Source: Burkholderiaceae bacterium
Lineage (GTDB): Bacteria; Pseudomonadota; Gammaproteobacteria; Burkholderiales; Burkholderiaceae_C
NCBI GenBank assembly: GCA_017853735.1
Contig: JAFMJA010000200.1
Location: 1 to 5,223, forward strand
DNA: 5,223 nt
Reading direction: 5' to 3'
The notes below the pieces were generated by a model. It worked only from the letters and a program-made list of their open reading frames with translations. It was not told the origin of the DNA and did no database searches. This document shows, one piece after another, positions 1 to 5,223 of the stretch (the stretch's first letter is position 1; every line of letters begins with the position of its first letter). A program made the translations under genes and the position numbers.

Positions 1-1070
1 AAGACGCGGCCATGGCGCCAGAAGCTCAGGCTGGCGACCCCCGTGACCCACAGCAGGCCCAGCAGGGCCACCAGGGCGCTGACCTCGCTGAGCTGGTGTT
101 TTTTCAGGGTGATGTTGCGGCTGAGTGCGCTGTAGATGCGCACCAGCTCATGCTCGGAAGTGGCGCGGAAATATTCGCCCCGGGTGATGCTGGCCACTTT
201 TTCCAGCGCGGCCTCATCCAGCCGCACCCGCATGCTCATGCCATTGGCCTTGAGCACTGTGCCCTCGGGCGTGCCCATGCCCACGGTGTAGACGCGCACC
301 CCGTGGCTGGCCGCCAGCTCGGCCATTTTCAGCAGGTCGGGCCCGAAATTGCTCTGGCCATCACTCAGCAAGACGATGGCGGTGGCCTTGTTGGAGCCCG
401 GTTCGACCGGCGGGCGTTTGGGCTTGTCAGCCGCTGCAGCCGCAGCGCCAGGCAGGGGCGCGCCGGTGGCTGGCCTGGGGCGCGCCTCCTCATTGAGCAG
501 GGCCTGCACATCGATGCCAGCACCCGGCAGCAGGGCGGAGAGGGCGATCACAATGCCGCTGCCCAGGGCGGTGCCACGTTGCAGCGACAGTCCCTGCACC
601 GCCTGGCGCAGCGCATCCCGATCGTCGGTGGGCGCCTGCACCACGGCGGCCGCCCCGGCGGCGCTGACAATGCCCATCCTCACCTGCCGCGGCTGGGCAT
701 CGATGAAGGCGCGCGCAGCTGCCTGCGCCGCCTCGATGCGGCTGGGCTTGATGTCATCGGCGCGCATGCTGCCCGAGCTGTCGATCACCAGCATCACGCT
801 GTCGGTCCAGCCTGGCAGCAACAGGATGGCGCGCGGCCGGGCCACTGCCAGCAGCAACAGGGCCAGGCCAATGGCCAGGCTGATGGCGGTCAGTCCCTGG
901 CGCCAGAGACGCGAGCCGCGCTGATCCGCCGGCGCCTGGCTGGGCCAGACCTGAGACCTGCGGCCAGAGTGCCAGAGCCAGCCAAAGTAGGCCAGTGCCA
1001 GCAAAGGCAGCGCCAATTGCAGCCAGAGCAGGCGCGGCCAGATAAAGCTGATCGAGTGCAGCTCAGGCAT
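1..1070 (-). CDS. BatA/BatB-type membrane VWA-domain protein (3' end cut by the window edge)
   Basis: Reading the minus strand from the ATG at 1070 gives 356 codons with no stop before the left edge. Two N-terminal membrane segments (about residues 14-32 and 60-78) precede a VWA domain with an intact metal-binding MIDAS site: DSSGS at 97-101, T167 in GTALGSG and D237 in LLSDG. A third hydrophobic segment lies at about 329-350, followed by FWRHGRV, so by comparison with the 355-residue paralogue at 4105-5172 only a few residues should be missing. Basic residues between the first two segments suggest that loop is cytoplasmic and the VWA domain periplasmic. An Ala/Pro-rich linker at about 190-228 sits inside the domain. 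The start is supported by AAGG nine bases upstream and an 8-bp overlap with the DUF58 gene (ATGCCTGA), suggesting translational coupling. In known families such proteins partner MoxR ATPases; the substrate here is unknown. Whether it is BatA or BatB cannot be told. Confidence 0.93.
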   Translation of the reverse strand, partial: MPELHSISFIWPRLLWLQLALPLLALAYFGWLWHSGRRSQVWPSQAPADQRGSRLWRQGLTAISLAIGLALLLLAVARPRAILLLPGWTDSVMLVIDSSGSMRADDIKPSRIEAAQAAARAFIDAQPRQVRMGIVSAAGAAAVVQAPTDDRDALRQAVQGLSLQRGTALGSGIVIALSALLPGAGIDVQALLNEEARPRPATGAPLPGAAAAAADKPKRPPVEPGSNKATAIVLLSDGQSNFGPDLLKMAELAASHGVRVYTVGMGTPEGTVLKANGMSMRVRLDEAALEKVASITRGEYFRATSEHELVRIYSALSRNITLKKHQLSEVSALVALLGLLWVTGVASLSFWRHGRV

Positions 1071-1076
1071 GTCGCA

Positions 1077-1083
1077 CCGCCTT
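1077..1083 (-). promoter_or_regulatory. Ribosome binding site of the minus-strand VWA gene, inside the DUF58 gene
   Basis: The minus strand reads AAGGCGG here, with AAGG ending nine bases before the ATG at 1070. It lies within the last codons of the DUF58 gene, so ribosomes finishing DUF58 could restart on the VWA gene. This supports the ATG at 1070 as the start. The match to the consensus is partial. Confidence 0.5.
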
Positions 1084-2059
1084 GGCCGACAGGGCAGCGC
1101 TGGAAGACCCGGCAGCCAGGCGGCTGGCCAGCTTGCGCAGGCGGGCAAAGCGCAGCAGCGCCTGGTCGAGCGCCTCGTCGGTGCTCAGCTCCAGGCAGTC
1201 CACGCCCGCATGGGCCAGGGTTTCCTGCAAGAGTTCTTCGCGCACCTGGGCCTGGGCTTCAAAGCGCCGGCGCATGCCGCGATCGCCCGCATCCAGCAAC
1301 AACTGCTCGCCGGTTTCGGCATCCTGCACCCAGAACAGGCCAGACTCGGGCAATCGGTTTTCCAGGGGGTCGCGCAGACGCACCGCCAGCACCTCATGGC
1401 GGCGCGCCAGCTGGTCCAGGGCCTTTTCCCAGCCGGGCAGGGCGATGAAGTCCGACACCACAAACAGCAGCGAACGCCGCCGGATCACCGCCTGCGCCTG
1501 GCGCAACATGGCGCCCAGGTCGGTGGCCGCTGCGGTTTGCGCCATGGTGCCCTGCGCCTTGCGCTCCAGCAGGCTATGCAGCAGGTGCAGCACATGGCGA
1601 CGGCCGCCACGCGCCGGAATCAGGCGGTCTGCGCGGCCTTGCTGGCCGTCATGCAAGAGGGCACCGACCCGGTTGCCGCGCCCTGACAGCAGCCGCGCCA
1701 GGGTGCCTACCGCCTGCGCTGCCAATTCGCGCTTGGTGGTGCCTGCGCCAAAGTCCATGGAGCCAGAGACATCCAGCAAAAACCAGGCAGCCACCTCGCG
1801 GTCTTCCTGATGCTCACGCACATAGGGGGTGCCCATGCGGGCGGTGACATTCCAGTCGATGTGGCGCACATCATCGTGTGCCTGGTACTCGCGCAAGTCG
1901 GCCAGCACCAGGCCGGCGCCGCGAAACAGGCTGCGGTAATCGCCTTGCAGCTGGCCATCCAGGCGGCGCAGCACAGTCCACTCCAGCCGGCGCAGCAGGC
2001 GCTCGGCCTGGCCAGCGGCGCTCTGGCCAGCGGGCGGCTTGTCCGCAGCAGGCGAGCTC

Positions 2060-3109
<1,050 letters not shown>

Positions 3110-3129
3110 GTCTAGCTCGCTTTCAGGTA

Positions 3130-4023
3130 CTAAAAAGGAGGGATGCCCACGGCTGTGCCGGCGCTCTCGATGGTGGCGGCAAAGCCGATGCCAATGAAGG
3201 TGCGGGCCGAGGTGGGGTTGAGGATGGCCGTGACCACGCCCACCACTTCGCCCGCCATATTGACCAGCGGCCCGCCGGAATTGCCCGGGTTGGCCGCGGC
3301 ATCAAACTGGATCAGGCCGGTCATCGGAACCTTGCCCTCGCTCTCGAAGGCGCGGTTCAGGCCCGAGACCACACCGGCCGAGGTGGAGGGGCCGATGCCA
3401 AAGGGAAAGCCCACCGCCACCACTTCGTCGCCGGGCACCAACTGGCCGCTGCCCGCCAGGGTGGCGGGCTGGAGGTCATCGGGCAGCTTGAGCGCCTTGA
3501 TCACCGCCAGGTCGTTGTGGGGTTGCACCGCCACCACCACCGCCTCGGATTCGAAATCATCGGAGAAGGTCACCATCAGCTTGCGCGATCCCTGGACCAC
3601 ATGCAGATTGGTCAGGATCACCCCTTCCTCGCTCAGCACCACGCCCGAGCCCACCCCCAGCTCCTTGTCCTCACCCTTGGGATCTTTGGCGGTGGGCCCA
3701 AAGCCGCGCACCCGCACCACCGAAGGCATGATGATCTGAGCGGCCTTGGCCGCGCGCGAGGGCAGGTTCTGGGTGTTCAGGGTGTGCAGCACGGCTGCAT
3801 CGATGTCGCGCTGGGTCAGGACCTGGGCAGGCGTTTGCAGTGCATCGCGCGCCAGCATCAGGCCGAGCGCCAGGACCAGGCCACCCAGGAAAAACAACAG
3901 CCGGGCATCCTGGCGCAGCCAGCGCCAGGCCTGGGTCAGTGCCGGGTTGGGTTTGGCCAGCGCGGAGGCAGGCTGGGCCGGCGGCTTGGCGGGTGGGCGG
4001 CTGTAAAGCCCCGAGCGTTTCAT
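3130..4023 (-). CDS. Membrane-anchored HtrA/DegP-like serine protease without PDZ domain
   Basis: From the ATG at 4023 this encodes 297 residues. A basic, Pro/Ala-rich cytoplasmic tail (about 1-40) leads into one membrane segment at about 42-58, which should place the rest in the periplasm. The trypsin-like S1C domain has all three catalytic residues: H141 in TNLHVV, D171 in HNDLAVIK and S249 in PGNSGGP. The oxyanion-hole region and GVGSGVV strand are also recognisable. The protein stops soon after FIGIGFA, so the PDZ domains of DegP, DegQ or DegS are absent. It is probably active, in envelope protein quality control or processing of a partner. It leads the cluster, 20 bp before moxR. The start is uncertain: an in-frame ATG at 4059 would add 12 residues, and neither start has a clear ribosome site. 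The frame stays open far upstream, but that part is antisense to the divergent VWA gene. Confidence 0.93.
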   Translation of the reverse strand: MKRSGLYSRPPAKPPAQPASALAKPNPALTQAWRWLRQDARLLFFLGGLVLALGLMLARDALQTPAQVLTQRDIDAAVLHTLNTQNLPSRAAKAAQIIMPSVVRVRGFGPTAKDPKGEDKELGVGSGVVLSEEGVILTNLHVVQGSRKLMVTFSDDFESEAVVVAVQPHNDLAVIKALKLPDDLQPATLAGSGQLVPGDEVVAVGFPFGIGPSTSAGVVSGLNRAFESEGKVPMTGLIQFDAAANPGNSGGPLVNMAGEVVGVVTAILNPTSARTFIGIGFAATIESAGTAVGIPPF

Positions 4024-4104
4024 GCAAGACGATTTGAAACCATGGGAGTAACATACCATGAGAGCGGCGGCGCGGGGCCCCGCATTTTCACCAGTAGGCT
4101 GCCG
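4024..4104. promoter_or_regulatory. Divergent intergenic control region between the protease and VWA genes
   Basis: This 81-bp gap must carry the start signals for both the leftward protease-moxR-DUF58-VWA cluster and the rightward VWA gene, unless these are read from further away. It is locally richer in A/T than its surroundings between 4031 and 4060. TAACAT at 4049-4054 is a weak -10-like hexamer for the plus strand, but no convincing -35 partner is seen. It contains a perfect 12-bp palindrome (4072-4083) and a short inverted repeat, CATGG/CCATG, at 4041-4045 and 4056-4060. Shared control of the two sides is an inference from the geometry. Confidence 0.4.
4072..4083. repeat. Perfect 12-bp palindrome GCGGGGCCCCGC in the divergent region
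   Basis: The sequence equals its own reverse complement over 12 bases and sits 21 bp before the plus-strand VWA start and 48 bp beyond the protease start. It could be an operator half-site pair or form a small hairpin in the leader of the plus-strand transcript. Being pure G/C in a G/C-rich region, it could also be chance. It has no loop and no trailing T run, so it is not a terminator. Confidence 0.3.
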
Positions 4105-5172
4105 ATGCATTTTCAATGGCCGGAATTTCTGTGGGCGTTGCTGCTGTTGCCGCTGGCAGTCTTGGCCTATCTGACTGCCTTGCGGCGCCGGCGCAGGACC
4201 GCGCTGGCCTACCCCAGCCTGATGCTGATCCGACCAGCGCTGGGCCGCGCGCAACGGGTGCGCCGTCATATTCCTCCCGTGCTGATGTTGCTGGCCTGGG
4301 CGGCGGTGCTGATCGGACTGGCCCGTCCCACCGCGCGTGTCACCCTGCCGGCAGATTACATGACCCTGGTGCTGGCCATGGATGTCTCGCGCAGCATGCT
4401 GGCCGAAGATGTCGAGCCCAGCCGCATCAAGGCTGCGCAGGCGGCGGCCAAGGCCTTTGTGCAGGATCTGCCAACCAATGTGCGCATGGGTATCGTCACT
4501 TTTGCGGGCAATGCCCAAGTGGTGCAGCAAGTCACCGACAACCGCGATGAGCTGAGCGCCGCCATTGACCGCTTTGAGTTGCAGCGCGCCACCGCCACCG
4601 GCAGTGGCCTGCTGGTGGCCCTCAATACCCTGCTGCCTGATTCGGGCATCGACCTGGAATCGGTCCTGTACGGCAGCGACTTTCGTCACTACGGCAACTG
4701 GGGCGCCGGCCCGACCCGGCCGCTGGAAAAGCGCGAAAGCACGACCGCCGCCAAGAAAGAGGTCGCGCCGGTGCCAGTGGGCTCCTACACCGCCGGCGCG
4801 ATCGTGTTGCTGTCCGATGGCCGGCGCACCACCGGCCCGGACCCTGCGGCAGCGGCCAAGCTGGCAGCCCAGCGCGGCGTGCGTGTCTATACCGTGGCTT
4901 TTGGCACGCCCAACGGGTTTATTCCGGGCGCGGAAGGCTGGTCCTTCTACGCCCGGGTGGATGAGGAGGCCTTGCAGGAAGTGGCGCGCATCACCGGGGC
5001 CGAATTCTTCCGGGCTGCCAATGCAGCAGACCTCAAGCAGGTCTATGAGCACCTGTCGAGCAAGTTCGCGCTGGAAAAGCGCGACACCGAGATCACCGCC
5101 CTGTTTGCCGCGGCCGCTTTCCTGCTGGTCTTGCTGGCCGCAGGGCTGTCGCTGCGCTGGTATCGGCGCTAG
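4105..5172 (+). CDS. BatA/BatB-type membrane VWA-domain protein, divergent paralogue
   Basis: A 355-residue protein, complete here. It opens with MHFQWPEFLW and a membrane segment at about 9-25, typical of Bat proteins. A very basic loop (RRRRR at about 27-31, likely cytoplasmic) and a second segment at about 57-74 follow. The VWA domain has an intact MIDAS: DVSRS at 93-97, T163 in RATATGSG and D238 in LLSDG. A third membrane segment lies at about 331-350, before the basic end RWYRR, so the VWA domain should be periplasmic. It is a paralogue of the minus-strand VWA protein: by hand alignment about 54 of 96 residues match from the MIDAS aspartate to the end of the GID motif region. A linker of about 40 residues (roughly 189-229) separates the domain halves. 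An in-frame ATG at 4042 would add 21 residues, but the family-like N-terminus favours 4105; the ribosome site (TAGG, seven bases upstream) is weak. Confidence 0.95.
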   Translation: MHFQWPEFLWALLLLPLAVLAYLTALRRRRRTALAYPSLMLIRPALGRAQRVRRHIPPVLMLLAWAAVLIGLARPTARVTLPADYMTLVLAMDVSRSMLAEDVEPSRIKAAQAAAKAFVQDLPTNVRMGIVTFAGNAQVVQQVTDNRDELSAAIDRFELQRATATGSGLLVALNTLLPDSGIDLESVLYGSDFRHYGNWGAGPTRPLEKRESTTAAKKEVAPVPVGSYTAGAIVLLSDGRRTTGPDPAAAAKLAAQRGVRVYTVAFGTPNGFIPGAEGWSFYARVDEEALQEVARITGAEFFRAANAADLKQVYEHLSSKFALEKRDTEITALFAAAAFLLVLLAAGLSLRWYRR

Positions 5173-5223
5173 TGGGGCTTGCGCTTCATCTCGGCTGCGG
5201 TGTTGACCATGGAATGCAGCGCG
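5169..5223 (-). CDS. C-terminal end of a possible convergent gene (cut by the right edge)
   Basis: On the minus strand the last bases read ALHSMVNTAAEMKRKPH followed by TAG. The 17 residues look like a helical, basic protein tail, and the stop falls exactly at the end of the plus-strand VWA gene, as expected for a tail-to-tail neighbour. Both genes would share the bases CTAG for their two stops. Too little is visible to name a family. The alternative is that these 51 bases after the VWA stop are a short spacer. No terminator hairpin is seen here. Confidence 0.4.
   Translation of the reverse strand, partial: ALHSMVNTAAEMKRKPH

Noticed and set aside
12..1448. Plus-strand open frame of 478 codons
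   Set aside because: It lies antisense to the VWA and DUF58 genes and is rich in Gln, His, Arg and Gly with no domain, the usual pattern of a shadow frame in GC-rich DNA.
3110..3140. A/T run (TAAAAAGGAG) near 3131 as a terminator between protease and moxR
   Set aside because: The T run on the minus strand is the end of the protease coding sequence (Phe codon and TAG stop), and no GC stem precedes it.
4072..4083. The palindrome as a rho-independent terminator
   Set aside because: It has no loop and no T run follows, and its place upstream of two divergent starts makes a terminator unlikely.
4024..5052. Minus-strand open frame extending the protease upstream to give a 640-residue product
   Set aside because: The upstream part is antisense to the well-supported plus-strand VWA gene and resembles no known domain. 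The protease start at 4023, with its tail and membrane segment, is family-like. High GC keeps antisense frames open.

Overview
The window reads as high-GC bacterial chromosome, roughly two thirds G+C by eye, with strong G/C preference at third codon positions. Protein style and gene order suggest a Gram-negative, most likely a betaproteobacterium of the Burkholderiales. That placement is an inference from composition and protein flavour, not from a marker gene. The window is almost fully coding, and no RNA gene, mobile element, CRISPR array or phage gene was seen.

Layout: a compact minus-strand cluster runs right to left from about 4023 to the left edge. It encodes a membrane-anchored, PDZ-less HtrA-like serine protease (4023-3130), a MoxR-family AAA+ ATPase (3109-2060), a DUF58 protein with a von Willebrand factor A (VWA)-like fold (2091-1063), and a BatA/BatB-type membrane VWA protein (1070 to the left edge, nearly complete). 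The last three overlap by 32 and 8 bp, and the protease is only 20 bp from moxR, so this is very probably one transcription unit. A second BatA/BatB-type VWA protein (4105-5172), clearly a paralogue of the first, is read divergently on the plus strand from an 81-bp shared control region. At the right edge, 17 codons of a probable convergent minus-strand gene end in a TAG that overlaps the TAG of the plus-strand VWA gene in one CTAG.

How the parts fit: MoxR ATPases, DUF58 proteins and VWA/MIDAS membrane proteins form a recurrent module (the Bat aerotolerance operon of Bacteroides, and the MoxR/VWA pairs of methanol dehydrogenase and other systems). The ATPase is thought to act with VWA partners as a metal-dependent chaperone or maturation machine. 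The sequence predicts MoxR and DUF58 in the cytoplasm and both VWA domains in the periplasm, held by flanking membrane segments. It also predicts the protease domain in the periplasm behind one N-terminal anchor. The less usual aspects are the HtrA-like protease at the head of the cluster, the divergent second VWA gene, the absence of a DUF4381 gene between DUF58 and VWA, and a long dissimilar linker inside both VWA domains. This is a variant of a known module rather than a wholly new system.
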